DNA of 64,000 nt from Christiangramia forsetii KT0803 (GCF_000060345.1 NC_008571.1:3414501-3478500); one strand, 5' to 3'. Positions 44,225-53,584 are shown, counted from the stretch's first letter. The notes: generated from the sequence alone by a model not told the origin. Numbers and translations are program-made.

Positions 44225-46096
44225 TTATCTACCCATATAAACGAGTAGCACCGAAATATCATTGGGACTTACCCCACTTATTCTAGAAGCCTGTGAAACC
44301 GTAGCAGGTTGCACTTTCTTCAATTTTTCGCGAGCCTCGTAAGACATTGATTTGATATTAGAGTAATCAAAATTCTTCGGAATTTTCATATCCTCCAGAC
44401 GATTCAGCTTATCAGCATTATTCTTCTCCTTCTCAATATAACCGGAATACTTCACTTGTATTTCGGTTTGCTCGATCATCTCTTCATTGAGTTCATTTTC
44501 TGAGATAAATTCTTCAACGCCGCTAAAATTTTTCACATCCTCCATAGTGATTTGGGGTCTGGAAAAAACTTTAAATACTTTATCGCTTTGTTTCATGGGA
44601 GAAGAATTCCTTTTCTCCAAAACGGGATTAGCTTCTTCAGGAACTACACTTAAATCTTTCAGGTATTGTACAAACTTAAGAGACTTATCCTTTTTCTCCT
44701 CCATCTTTCTCATACGCTTCTCAGACGCTAAACCTAAATTATAAGATCTTTCAGTCAATCTAAAATCGGCATTATCCTGCCTTAAAAGTGTACGATATTC
44801 AGCACGGCTAGTAAACATTCTATATGGCTCTTCGGTGCCTTTCGTAATTAGATCATCAATTAAAACACCAATATAAGCTTCATTTCTTTTAAGGATAAAC
44901 TCATCCTTTTCCTGGACTTTTAGCGCCGCATTTATACCAGCCATCATTCCCTGGCAAGCCGCTTCTTCATATCCAGTGGTACCGTTTATCTGTCCAGCGA
45001 AATATAGACCTTCCACAAGTTTTGTTTCCAGGGTATGCTTTAACTGTGTAGGCGGAAAATAATCGTATTCTATTGCATAACCGGGACGGAAAAATTTCAC
45101 ATTTTCAAAACCTGCAACAGAACGTAAAGCTTTAAACTGAACATCTTCCGGCAGCGAAGTTGAAAAACCATTTACATAAACCTCTACCGTATTCCAGCCT
45201 TCCGGTTCTACAAATAGTTGATGCCTGTCTTTATCTGCAAAACGATTAATCTTATCTTCAATAGAAGGGCAATATCTAGGTCCAATACTTTGAATTCTTC
45301 CATTAAACATTGGCGACCTATCAAAACCTTCTTTTAAAATATCATGCACCTCATTAGAGGTGTAAGTCATATGACAGGAACGTTGTTTGGAAAGCGGTTT
45401 AGTTTCATCTGAATATGAAAATTTACCAGGAATATCATCCCCCGGCTGCTCTGTCATTTTTGAATAGTCTAAGGATCTTCCATCCACTCGAGGAGGTGTT
45501 CCTGTTTTCATTCTACCAGCTTCAAAACCTACCTCAATTAGATCTTTTGTTATTCCAGTTGCAGCTCTTTCACCAGCTCTACCCCCACCAAATTGTTTAT
45601 CACCAATATGAATAAGCCCGTTTAAAAAAGTACCGTTCGTACAAACCACACTTTTAGCAAAAACTTCTAAACCTAAAGAAGTTCTCACTCCAATTACTTT
45701 ATCATTTTCAATAATAAGTCCCGCAACCATCTCTTGATAAAAATCAAGATTCGGGGTCCCCTCCAATTTCAACCTCCAATCTTCTGCAAACCTCATTCTA
45801 TCACTTTGCACTCTTGGACTCCACATTGCAGGTCCTTTAGATTTATTCAGCATTTTGAACTGGATAGCGCTGGTATCGCTAACAATACCACTATAACCGC
45901 CCATCGCATCAATCTCCCTAACTATTTGCCCTTTTGCAATACCACCCATGGCAGGATTACAACTCATTTGAGCAATATTTTGAAGATTCATGGTGATAAG
46001 AAGGGTTTTGCTACCCATATTTGCAGCAGCAGCAGCGGCTTCACTTCCGGCATGCCCAGCTCCAACTACAATAACATCATACTGCTTTTCGAACAT
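44225..46096 (-). CDS. mnmG: tRNA uridine-5-carboxymethylaminomethyl modification enzyme MnmG (GidA)
   Basis: The protein has 623 residues. The FAD-binding GAGHAGSEAAAAAANMG lies near residues 12-28, followed by the NPAMGGIAKGQIVREIDAMGG stretch, TGTPPRVDG and GYEEAACQGMMAGINAAL. With MnmE it builds the 5-substituent of wobble U34 in several tRNAs. In many bacteria mnmG (gidA) sits by the origin. Here it is bracketed by two perfect parS palindromes 1.9 kb apart. Confidence 0.97.
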   Translation of the reverse strand: MFEKQYDVIVVGAGHAGSEAAAAAANMGSKTLLITMNLQNIAQMSCNPAMGGIAKGQIVREIDAMGGYSGIVSDTSAIQFKMLNKSKGPAMWSPRVQSDRMRFAEDWRLKLEGTPNLDFYQEMVAGLIIENDKVIGVRTSLGLEVFAKSVVCTNGTFLNGLIHIGDKQFGGGRAGERAATGITKDLIEVGFEAGRMKTGTPPRVDGRSLDYSKMTEQPGDDIPGKFSYSDETKPLSKQRSCHMTYTSNEVHDILKEGFDRSPMFNGRIQSIGPRYCPSIEDKINRFADKDRHQLFVEPEGWNTVEVYVNGFSTSLPEDVQFKALRSVAGFENVKFFRPGYAIEYDYFPPTQLKHTLETKLVEGLYFAGQINGTTGYEEAACQGMMAGINAALKVQEKDEFILKRNEAYIGVLIDDLITKGTEEPYRMFTSRAEYRTLLRQDNADFRLTERSYNLGLASEKRMRKMEEKKDKSLKFVQYLKDLSVVPEEANPVLEKRNSSPMKQSDKVFKVFSRPQITMEDVKNFSGVEEFISENELNEEMIEQTEIQVKYSGYIEKEKNNADKLNRLEDMKIPKNFDYSNIKSMSYEAREKLKKVQPATVSQASRISGVSPNDISVLLVYMGR

Positions 46097-46115
46097 ATCC
46101 TAATTTAAATTTTAT

Positions 46116-46547
46116 CTATTGTTCCACGTGGAACAATGCTATTTTTTCTTCTTCTTTACGTCGCATCAATTCCTGCTCCCTTTCAGTTTTATCTTTAAAA
46201 CCGCAGAAATGTAGAATTCCGTGAATTAAAACCCGCTTTAATTCCTCATCAAATTCAGTATTAAAACTATTAGCATTCTCCTGAACTCTTTCTGTACTTA
46301 TATATATATCGCCTTGCAAGGTATTCCCAAGGGTGTTATCAAAACTAATAATGTCGGTATACGTATCGTGAGCCAGATATTCAAGATTAATTTTATGGAG
46401 ATACTCATCATCGCAGAAAATAAAACTGATGTCACCAATATATTTATTTTCAGATTCGATAGCTTTTTCTATCCAATTGCGGTAATCCTGTTCTCTATTA
46501 AGAACAAAGTCGTTTTCACTAAAAAAATTAATCTCTCCCTTTTCCAA
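46116..46547 (-). CDS. ybeY: Endoribonuclease YbeY (rRNA maturation)
   Basis: The protein has 143 residues. The metal site region reads HGILHFCGFKDKTE, where the first two His are present and the third, seen as GYDH in E. coli, is replaced by Lys-Asp-Lys. From memory this form is usual in Bacteroidota. The frame has no ATG near its 5' end, so a TTG start at 46547 is used, overlapping DUF4175 by 20 bases. The last codons (LFHVEQ) are written in the parS palindrome. It processes 16S rRNA ends. Confidence 0.88.
   Translation of the reverse strand: MEKGEINFFSENDFVLNREQDYRNWIEKAIESENKYIGDISFIFCDDEYLHKINLEYLAHDTYTDIISFDNTLGNTLQGDIYISTERVQENANSFNTEFDEELKRVLIHGILHFCGFKDKTEREQELMRRKEEEKIALFHVEQ
46120..46135. 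other. parS: parS site (perfect palindrome) in the ybeY 3' end
   Basis: TGTTCCACGTGGAACA is identical to the site at 44202. It is extended by two more paired bases on each side to a 20-bp palindrome. It encodes the C-terminal FHVEQ of YbeY and lies 24 bases upstream of the mnmG start. Confidence 0.87.
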
Positions 46548-49500
46548 AATAATCCTTTACTTTCTCTCTGTAAATTTGGTGCAAAGGTAAGATTTGTCTA
46601 TTTAAAATTTCAGTAGAATTGAAATATTCTTTTGCGCTATTTATCTGATTCTGAAGACTGTTTTCGTAGTTAATTCTATTGGATTCAGACTTTCTTTTTT
46701 CGTCTGTTCCCTGCAATTTAAATGCCTCTTCAAACTTCATTAATTCATATTCCAATTGCTGCATTCTTTTCAAGGTTTCAGGATCAAAACCTTTATCTAA
46801 TAATTGTTCTTCAATCTTCTGCATTTCATCAGCAGGATCCTTACCCGGCTTTGCACCATTTTTTTCCATTACTTCCTCCATCTGCATTCTCAACATTTGC
46901 TGCTCTTTATAGATCTCGTACAATTCACCACTTTGTGTTTCGCCTTCGCCAGGATTTTTCTCACCCTCTTGTCCTGGTTTTGGATTATCCTCAGTACCTT
47001 GTTTCATTTGCTCCATCAACTTCTTCTGCTTTTTAATAATATCCTGCAGTTGAAATTCATTATCACCTTCCCCTTCTCCAATTTGCGGATTCGACATCAT
47101 TTGCTGCATCGAACCCAAAATTTGATCCAGTAAGTTTGCAAGATCGTTTGCTCCGGTCACCACATACTGCTGGCTTGCGGTTCCCTGGGAAATTTCATTC
47201 TCAGAAAGACGTTCAATAGATTTTTCAATATCAAATTCTACATCTATCAACTTATCTGTGATCACCTCATTAATCATTGGATTCCGCATAGCCAATACAT
47301 ATAAACTATCATCTACATGTCTAAAATTTTCTCTCAAATTACTTTGTTCCTTGAGTTTGCTAGCATAGTTAGGATTGCTTTGTTGAATACTTTTAAAGGA
47401 ATTCAATAGGTCCTCCTGTTCAAACGAAAAAACGATAAGATTATCCAGGATCTGTCTCAACATTTCCGTATCTGCCTCTAATTGCTCCTGACCTTGCATA
47501 GCGGAAGATTGTTGCATTTGCTGACTCATTTCCTTCATTTTTTTGGCAGCGTCCTTTTGCTTCTGTTTCGCACCAGATTTATTATTCTGCTCCAGCTGTT
47601 CTTTTGCATCTTCCTGATCTTTCTTAATACTCTCTTCATCCTCCCCTTCCCTATCCAAATCCTGAGGTTCTTTTAAAGCTTCATTCTCCTTTTCAAGACC
47701 ATCCATATCTTCTTGAAAATCCTCAAAGTCTTCATTTAATTCTTCCTGTCTTTCCGGAGTATTCTCCTCTTCACTATTTGAAATTTTTTCCTGTTCTTCT
47801 GAAATATCTTCCAGATCCCTGGCTAACTTTTGCTTTTTTTCTTCCACATAATATCTCTTAGTCAGCTCTAACAATTGCTCTAAATTGCGCTGATTACTTT
47901 TATTCTGTTTTGATAAGTTTTCAAGCTTTTTCCCCAGGTCTTCTTTCTGGATCTTTTCGGAGTACTTTTCGAGCTCCTCTAATAAAGCTTCATTTTGTTC
48001 TAATCTTTTTTGGTTGTTTTCTAAACGTTTACTAAGCTCTTTTTCCATGGACGAATTTTCTTCATTCTCATTCTGCTCTAAACTTTTTTCAAGCTTTTCA
48101 GAATAATTTTTCATCATTTCATTTTGCTTCTTTTGGCGCTTTAAGAATTCCTCCAGTTTCTTTCTTTCGTTATAGTTCAGAGATTCCTTTTCCTTTTCTA
48201 GTCTGGAAATTTCCTCCAATTCATCTTCAGATTTTTCGAATTCTTCCAACCTGCTCCCGATATTCTTTATGGCGTCATTTTGTTCTTTCAATTTCTCATC
48301 CTTCATTTCCCGATCCGTCTTTTTTCGGTAGGAAAATATTTCTGATCGCGCAGATTTTGCACCATTAACTGCATCATTATCATAAATTCTGAAATAGTAA
48401 GTATAGCTCTTGCCACTTTCAAGTGGTATGTTTCCCGGAAAACTAAAATGAAACTCATCAAAACTCTCCTTAGATACAGGAATATTTAGCTTTGCAGGAT
48501 CCTTCTCATTCTCTTCGGAGAAATAAACCAGCTCTAATCGACTTAACCCGTAATCATCTGACACATCTCCTTTAAAATACTGAATATCAGTATTTAATGA
48601 ATCAATTTCCCTCACTACAGTTATCTCTGGATATTGATCCTTAATAACTTTCACTACATAATCGAGATTCTCATAATTTTTGATCAGTTTATTTGATGTG
48701 CTCACCGAATATTCAAGGTTTGAAGTTATTGTTTTGGTGTAATTTGCCGTATTCTCTATAGTCTTAACCTGAATAAGAGTATCGGGTAATTTGAAATTAA
48801 TGGTATTAACGTTTCGAGTACTTAAATTCCAACGTACCTGTGTACCTTCAGGAATGGTAATATTACCGGTACCTGATAGTTTTTCGTCATTTAAACCGGT
48901 ATAGGCAGGATAGTCTAATTGCATTTCAAAATTCAATAATTTTGGAACTTCAATAACATCCAATAAATAATTCTCTGAAGAGACTTCATTTGCATATAAC
49001 TGAAATTCGAGATCATTATTGAGATTTGTAAATGAATATTCAAAAAACCCTGGAGCGGTTTGCTTCATAAAATTTTCATTCCCATTAGAGATCAGTGATA
49101 CAATCTCAGGATTATACTCTCCTACCGTTTTAATTTGAAGTTTAAAGTCCTCCCCTTGCCTAGCCGTTAATTTACTATTCTGAATAATAAAATGGAAAGG
49201 TGCAGGCTTAAGATATACCTTATTATAATCTGAAATTCTGGTAAAGCCATTGGTGATCACGTTAGCTTTACCGGCAACGATGAGGCCTATTATTATGAGG
49301 AATGGAAAAATAACATAGCTTAAATATTTCCTATTTTTCTTTATATCTATAGCCCGTGTAAATGGAATTGGAGTGAGCTCTTTTGATCTTTGATTTATAC
49401 TTGCCAGTAAGAGATCTGACTGCTCAGAATTTTTTCTTAACTGAAGTAAATTTTTAAGCTTATCATTGACTTCGGGAAAGTGATTTCCTATAATTTCTGA

Positions 49501-49779
49501 AGCTTGAAATTCATTAATTCCTTCTGAAATTTTCAGTAGCTTAATTAATGGAAGACCTACAAATTTATAAAGGAGGCTAATTTCAACGAAGATAAATAGC
49601 CAGAATAAAATGGTTCTCCAAGTAGTGGAAAGCCAGAGAAAATATTCCAGACTAACCATAAGTAAGAAGTAGAGAAGGCCAATACCTACAAACAATAAAC
49701 TTCCCTTGAGTATTAAGTTGAAATAATACTTTTTTATAAAAGCTTCCAGTTTATGCTGCACCAGCTCAAAATTCTCCAT
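46528..49779 (-). CDS. Very large DUF4175 membrane protein with long charged coiled coil
   Basis: The protein has 1083 residues. Two membrane helices lie near 20-70 and a third near 152-172. A beta-rich periplasmic part follows to about 480, and then some 450 residues of Glu/Lys/Gln-rich coiled coil. This fits DUF4175 of Bacteroidota, of unknown role. It is the first gene of the operon with ybeY, mnmG and the methyltransferase gene. The coiled-coil part yields long antisense open frames, which are not genes. Confidence 0.82.
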   Translation of the reverse strand: MENFELVQHKLEAFIKKYYFNLILKGSLLFVGIGLLYFLLMVSLEYFLWLSTTWRTILFWLFIFVEISLLYKFVGLPLIKLLKISEGINEFQASEIIGNHFPEVNDKLKNLLQLRKNSEQSDLLLASINQRSKELTPIPFTRAIDIKKNRKYLSYVIFPFLIIIGLIVAGKANVITNGFTRISDYNKVYLKPAPFHFIIQNSKLTARQGEDFKLQIKTVGEYNPEIVSLISNGNENFMKQTAPGFFEYSFTNLNNDLEFQLYANEVSSENYLLDVIEVPKLLNFEMQLDYPAYTGLNDEKLSGTGNITIPEGTQVRWNLSTRNVNTINFKLPDTLIQVKTIENTANYTKTITSNLEYSVSTSNKLIKNYENLDYVVKVIKDQYPEITVVREIDSLNTDIQYFKGDVSDDYGLSRLELVYFSEENEKDPAKLNIPVSKESFDEFHFSFPGNIPLESGKSYTYYFRIYDNDAVNGAKSARSEIFSYRKKTDREMKDEKLKEQNDAIKNIGSRLEEFEKSEDELEEISRLEKEKESLNYNERKKLEEFLKRQKKQNEMMKNYSEKLEKSLEQNENEENSSMEKELSKRLENNQKRLEQNEALLEELEKYSEKIQKEDLGKKLENLSKQNKSNQRNLEQLLELTKRYYVEEKKQKLARDLEDISEEQEKISNSEEENTPERQEELNEDFEDFQEDMDGLEKENEALKEPQDLDREGEDEESIKKDQEDAKEQLEQNNKSGAKQKQKDAAKKMKEMSQQMQQSSAMQGQEQLEADTEMLRQILDNLIVFSFEQEDLLNSFKSIQQSNPNYASKLKEQSNLRENFRHVDDSLYVLAMRNPMINEVITDKLIDVEFDIEKSIERLSENEISQGTASQQYVVTGANDLANLLDQILGSMQQMMSNPQIGEGEGDNEFQLQDIIKKQKKLMEQMKQGTEDNPKPGQEGEKNPGEGETQSGELYEIYKEQQMLRMQMEEVMEKNGAKPGKDPADEMQKIEEQLLDKGFDPETLKRMQQLEYELMKFEEAFKLQGTDEKRKSESNRINYENSLQNQINSAKEYFNSTEILNRQILPLHQIYREKVKDYFGKGRD

Positions 49780-49868
49780 GTAACGGCAATCTTTTCTTAA
49801 AAATACAATAAAATTAGATCTTATTCAGGATGCCTGCCCCAGTGTTTAGGATTGGTTGAATAAGGTTG

Positions 49869-49876
49869 TATCTTTG
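49869..49876 (+). promoter_or_regulatory. -7 promoter box TATCTTTG for gltX
   Basis: This is an exact TAnnTTTG match 20 bases before the gltX ATG. TTG triplets lie 10 and 14 bases upstream, which is too close for the usual -33 spacing. Confidence 0.55.
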
Positions 49877-49896
49877 CCAGCAAAAATCAAGAAAAT

Positions 49897-51414
49897 ATGT
49901 CTTCTAAAGTAAGAGTAAGATTTGCTCCCAGCCCCACCGGTCCATTACATATAGGTGGTGTAAGAACAGCCTTATATAATTATTTATTCGCTAAAAAACA
50001 CGGTGGTGATTTTGTATTAAGAATTGAAGATACAGATCAAAACCGCTATGTAGAAGGAGCTGAAGATTATATTATAGAAGCCCTAAATTGGTGCGGAATC
50101 CCTTATGACGAAGGCCCTGGTAAAGAAAAAGGATTTGGACCGTATAGACAAAGTGAGCGTAAAGACCAATATCGTGAATATGCCGAGAAACTGATAAAAT
50201 CTGGAAATGCATATTATGCTTTTGATACTTCAGATGAACTTGACGGGCATAGAAAAGATCATGAGGAAAAAGGAAAAACATTTATCTATAACTGGCATAA
50301 TCGCCAGAAACTGAAAAATTCGCTTTCTCTTTCTCAAGAAGAAGTTCAGGAAAAATTAGATGGTGAAGAAGACTATGTGATCCGTTTTAAATCTCCCCAG
50401 GATGAAACTTTACATTTAAAAGATGTGATTCGCGGAGATATGGAAATAGATACCAATATTCTTGACGACAAAGTGCTTTTTAAAAGCGACGGGATGCCTA
50501 CCTATCACCTGGCAAATATCGTAGATGATCACTTAATGGAGATCACCCATGTTATTCGTGGTGAAGAATGGCTGCCTTCCCTAGCCTTACATTATATGCT
50601 CTATAGAGCTTTTGGATGGAATGCTCCCCAATTTGCCCACCTTCCACTTATTTTAAAACCTCAGGGTAAAGGAAAATTAAGTAAAAGAGATGGGGAAAAA
50701 ATGGGATTCCCGGTATTTCCTTTAGAATGGAAAGATCCAGAATCTGGAGATATTTCTGCGGGATATAAAGAAGAAGGTTATTTTCCAGAAGCGGTGGTGA
50801 ATATGCTGGCTTTTTTAGGATGGAACCCTGGTACAGAAGAGGAATTCTTCGGATTAGAGGATTTGACGAAAGCTTTTGAACTGGAAAGAGTTCATAAAGG
50901 AGGCGCTAAATTTGATCCTGAAAAAACAAAATGGTTTCAACAGCATTATATTCAATTAGCTGATAACGAATTTCTGGCAGATGAATTTGAAAAGCGTCTT
51001 GAAAAGAAAGAGATTGAAGCTGATAAAATATATATATCTGAAGTGGTTGCTTTAATCAAGGAAAGAGTTGTTTTTGTGGAAGATTTCTGGGATCAGGGAT
51101 ATTTTTTCTTTATTGCTCCTACTTCATTTGATCCAAAAGATTCAAAAAAGGCCTGGAAAGAAGGAACTAGTGAACTTATGACAGAACTGAATGAATATCT
51201 AAAGTCTATAGATAATTTTGAAGCTGAACATTTACAGGAAACAGTTAAAGGCTGGATAAAGAGTAAAGAAATAGGTTTTGGAAAAGTAATGATGCCATTG
51301 AGAATTGCTCTGGTTGGAGCGTTACAGGGGCCGGATCTTTATAAAATAGCTGAATTCATAGGAAAGGAAGCCACTCTAAAACGTATTCAAAAAGCTGTAG
51401 ATACCTTAAAATAA
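49897..51414 (+). CDS. gltX: Glutamyl-tRNA synthetase
   Basis: The protein has 505 residues. The class I HIGH motif is in APSPTGPLHIGG at residues 10-21 and the KMSKS loop is KLSKRDG near residue 262. It charges tRNA-Glu. It has its own -7 box and is closed by a strong terminator. It is separate from glnS at 53.7 kb, so both enzymes exist here and no indirect Gln-tRNA route is needed. Confidence 0.97.
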   Translation: MSSKVRVRFAPSPTGPLHIGGVRTALYNYLFAKKHGGDFVLRIEDTDQNRYVEGAEDYIIEALNWCGIPYDEGPGKEKGFGPYRQSERKDQYREYAEKLIKSGNAYYAFDTSDELDGHRKDHEEKGKTFIYNWHNRQKLKNSLSLSQEEVQEKLDGEEDYVIRFKSPQDETLHLKDVIRGDMEIDTNILDDKVLFKSDGMPTYHLANIVDDHLMEITHVIRGEEWLPSLALHYMLYRAFGWNAPQFAHLPLILKPQGKGKLSKRDGEKMGFPVFPLEWKDPESGDISAGYKEEGYFPEAVVNMLAFLGWNPGTEEEFFGLEDLTKAFELERVHKGGAKFDPEKTKWFQQHYIQLADNEFLADEFEKRLEKKEIEADKIYISEVVALIKERVVFVEDFWDQGYFFFIAPTSFDPKDSKKAWKEGTSELMTELNEYLKSIDNFEAEHLQETVKGWIKSKEIGFGKVMMPLRIALVGALQGPDLYKIAEFIGKEATLKRIQKAVDTLK

Positions 51415-51435
51415 AGGTGTTTCCGAAATATTTTA

Positions 51436-51471
51436 AAACCGACTTCTTCCAATCAAGAGGTCGGTTTTTTT
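51436..51471 (+). terminator. Rho-independent terminator of gltX
   Basis: AAACCGACTTCTT pairs with AAGAGGTCGGTTT (13 pairs, one of them G-U) around a six-base loop, followed by a T-run. Confidence 0.87.
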
Positions 51472-51533
51472 ATTTTATAAGGATTCAAGCTTTTATTCTT
51501 AAATTGAAGCATTCTTAATTTAATAGTTATTAC

Positions 51534-52496
51534 GTGCTTAATTTAGTTTTAATACCCATTCTGGGAGTTTTTCTAATATTGATTATTTTCTCCGGAATTT
51601 TCATTGTAAAGCAGCAAACCTCTGCTGTTGTAGAGAGATTCGGAAAATTTACAAGTATTAGAAGTTCCGGTCTTCAATTAAAAATTCCCTTGATAGATCA
51701 GGTTGCAGGTAGAATTAACTTAAAGGTACAGCAGCTTGATGTGATGGTTGAAACAAAAACCAAAGATAATGTTTTTGTAAAACTAAAAATCTCTGTACAG
51801 TTTCAGGTTCGGCAGGATAATGTATATGATGCGTTCTACAAGCTAGAAAGTCCGCACGACCAGATAACTTCTTATGTATTTGATGTAGTACGTGCAGAAG
51901 TGCCTAAAATGAAGCTAGATGATGTTTTTGAGCGGAAAGATGATATAGCTATTGCTGTAAACCGGGAATTGAATGAAGCCATGGGTGATTACGGATATGA
52001 TATTATTAGAACCCTGGTGACCGATATAGATCCTGATGTAAAGGTAAAAGCAGCAATGAACCGCATTAATGCCGCCGAAAGAGAAAAAGTAGCTGCAGAA
52101 TATGATGGCGAGGCAGAACGAATACGAATTGTGGCCAAAGCAAGAGCTGAAGCTGAAAGTAAGCGATTACAAGGTCAGGGTATTGCAGATCAAAGAAGAG
52201 AAATAGCGAGGGGACTTGAAGAAAGTGTGGATGTTCTTAATAATGTTGGAATTAATTCTCAGGAAGCTTCAGCATTAATCGTAGTTACTCAGCATTATGA
52301 TACTTTACAGGCAATTGGAGAGGAAACTAATAGTAATTTAATATTGCTTCCTAACTCACCGCAAGCGGGTAGTGAAATGCTTAATAATATGGTTGCTTCA
52401 TTTTCAGCTTCTAACCAGATAGGTGAAGCGATGAAAGAACAAAATCGTAAAAAGGCAGACGATGAAAAGAAAAAACAGGATCGTGGAAAGGAATAA
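51534..52496 (+). CDS. SPFH/band 7 domain protein (stomatin/QmcA-like)
   Basis: The protein has 320 residues. An N-terminal membrane helix (about 5-27) is followed by the band 7 domain (QTSAVVERFGKFTSIRSSGL, then LDVMVETKTKDNVFVKL) and a helical C-terminal part rich in Ala, Glu and Arg. Such proteins form large rings at the membrane and support quality control with FtsH-like proteases. The start is GTG at 51534; no ATG is available upstream. The usual NfeD partner is not adjacent. Confidence 0.9.
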   Translation: MLNLVLIPILGVFLILIIFSGIFIVKQQTSAVVERFGKFTSIRSSGLQLKIPLIDQVAGRINLKVQQLDVMVETKTKDNVFVKLKISVQFQVRQDNVYDAFYKLESPHDQITSYVFDVVRAEVPKMKLDDVFERKDDIAIAVNRELNEAMGDYGYDIIRTLVTDIDPDVKVKAAMNRINAAEREKVAAEYDGEAERIRIVAKARAEAESKRLQGQGIADQRREIARGLEESVDVLNNVGINSQEASALIVVTQHYDTLQAIGEETNSNLILLPNSPQAGSEMLNNMVASFSASNQIGEAMKEQNRKKADDEKKKQDRGKE

Positions 52497-52531
52497 AACT
52501 TCTTCAATGTTAGCAGAATTTTCCTAATAAA

Positions 52532-52555
52532 AAAAGCCTCCGAGTGGAGGCTTTT
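52532..52555. terminator. Bidirectional terminator after the SPFH gene
   Basis: AAAAGCCTCC and GGAGGCTTTT form a ten-base-pair stem with the loop GAGT, with an A-run before it and a T-rich end after it. It lies between convergent genes. Confidence 0.88.
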
Positions 52556-52576
52556 CCAATATTTGTTTTAAAGAAT

Positions 52577-52813
52577 TTAATCTTTTATATAATTTCTTTC
52601 GGTATTCTTTACTCCCATGATCTTGGATACTGCTTTTATAGCAAGTAATTTATGGATCAGAGAGCCTACGCTACTGCCTAAAAGGGATTTGGGAGATAGA
52701 TGTTCCTTAGTTTGATCTAAACTAAGCTTGATTTCCTCTTTATCGATTTCAGTCTGTAACTTTAAAATCTTAAGATCCTTATCAATTTCTTCAAAAGATG
52801 AATATATTCTCAT
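52577..52813 (-). CDS. Small conserved protein, DUF6327-like
   Basis: The protein has 78 residues: a charged N-terminal helix (FEEIDKDLKILKLQTEIDKEEI) and a less polar C-terminal half (LLGSSVGSLIHKLLAIKAVSKIMG). It resembles the short DUF6327 proteins that follow YtxH and holin-like genes in Flavobacteria. It starts two bases after the holin-X-like stop. Function is unknown. Confidence 0.72.
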   Translation of the reverse strand: MRIYSSFEEIDKDLKILKLQTEIDKEEIKLSLDQTKEHLSPKSLLGSSVGSLIHKLLAIKAVSKIMGVKNTERNYIKD

Positions 52814-52815
52814 TA

Positions 52816-53172
52816 CTATTCTTTTTCGTTAAAAACTGATTTAGAAAATTTCTTAAGAACAAGTTTTTCAATTGGTTCTTTTCCGAAGATAAAAATCAAA
52901 ATAAAAACAATTATATAGAATCCTCCGACAATAAAATAACCCGAACTCGGGATACCAATAGCCTGGCTTATTACAATAGCTAAGGCAAAAGAAAGCATTA
53001 TTCCAGCAACACTCAATAGAAAGCCCATAATTAGGAAACGTACAAGAGCAGTTGCTCCCTTCATCCCCTGCCTAAAGGCCCTAAGTTTATAAAATTCAGA
53101 ATTACTTTGAATGTAAGTCTGAATATTATTATTTAAATCATGAATACTGTCAGATAGTTTTTCAAATGCCAT
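52816..53172 (-). CDS. Holin-X/YqjE-like membrane protein
   Basis: The protein has 118 residues with two membrane helices (about 45-70 and 78-100) after an amphipathic N-terminal helix. This is the phage-holin superfamily 6/YqjE layout. Such genes beside ytxH-like genes are seen in envelope stress sets; a lysis role is unlikely here, as no phage genes are near. It is the middle gene of a three-gene operon. Confidence 0.75.
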   Translation of the reverse strand: MAFEKLSDSIHDLNNNIQTYIQSNSEFYKLRAFRQGMKGATALVRFLIMGFLLSVAGIMLSFALAIVISQAIGIPSSGYFIVGGFYIIVFILIFIFGKEPIEKLVLKKFSKSVFNEKE

Positions 53173-53179
53173 ATAAAGA

Positions 53180-53554
53180 TTATACTACAGCTTTGTCTGG
53201 TGAATTTCCAGCAGACTTGCCTGATTTATCTTTTTGCAATTTAGCATTTTGTTTTCTTAATTCCTCAAGTTTCGTCTCCATTGCAGATAAAATATCATCT
53301 GCTTTATGGCTGGCTGAAGAAAGCGTTTCTTCAAGTCGTTGTTCAAAATCTACCCTGGCCTTTTTAGCTTTATCAGTTAAATTAGAACTGGTTTCATGAT
53401 AACGTTTGTTTATGTTATCCTGAGCTTTTTGAGCGTCCTTTTTAAGCTTTTTACGTGTTTTATCACCGCTATCCGGAGCATATAGTAATCCTACACCAGC
53501 TCCTATTGCTGCACCTGTAATTAACGCTAAAAGGGTATTTCCTGTATTTGCCAT
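53180..53554 (-). CDS. YtxH domain protein
   Basis: The protein has 124 residues. An N-terminal Gly-rich hydrophobic helix (LLALITGAAIGAGVGLLYAPDSG) is followed by a long Lys/Ala/Glu helix (TRKKLKKDAQKAQDNI). This is the YtxH pattern of general-stress proteins. It leads the trio with the holin-X-like and DUF6327-like genes. A -7 box lies 30 bases upstream. Confidence 0.85.
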   Translation of the reverse strand: MANTGNTLLALITGAAIGAGVGLLYAPDSGDKTRKKLKKDAQKAQDNINKRYHETSSNLTDKAKKARVDFEQRLEETLSSASHKADDILSAMETKLEELRKQNAKLQKDKSGKSAGNSPDKAVV

Positions 53555-53584
53555 AAGTTTTTGAATTTTAAGTTATTATTCCTC

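Noticed and set aside
46722-47676. Several long open frames on the plus strand inside the DUF4175 gene
   Set aside because: They are mirror frames of the Glu/Lys/Gln-rich coiled coil; their products are Leu/Phe/His-rich and resemble no known protein.
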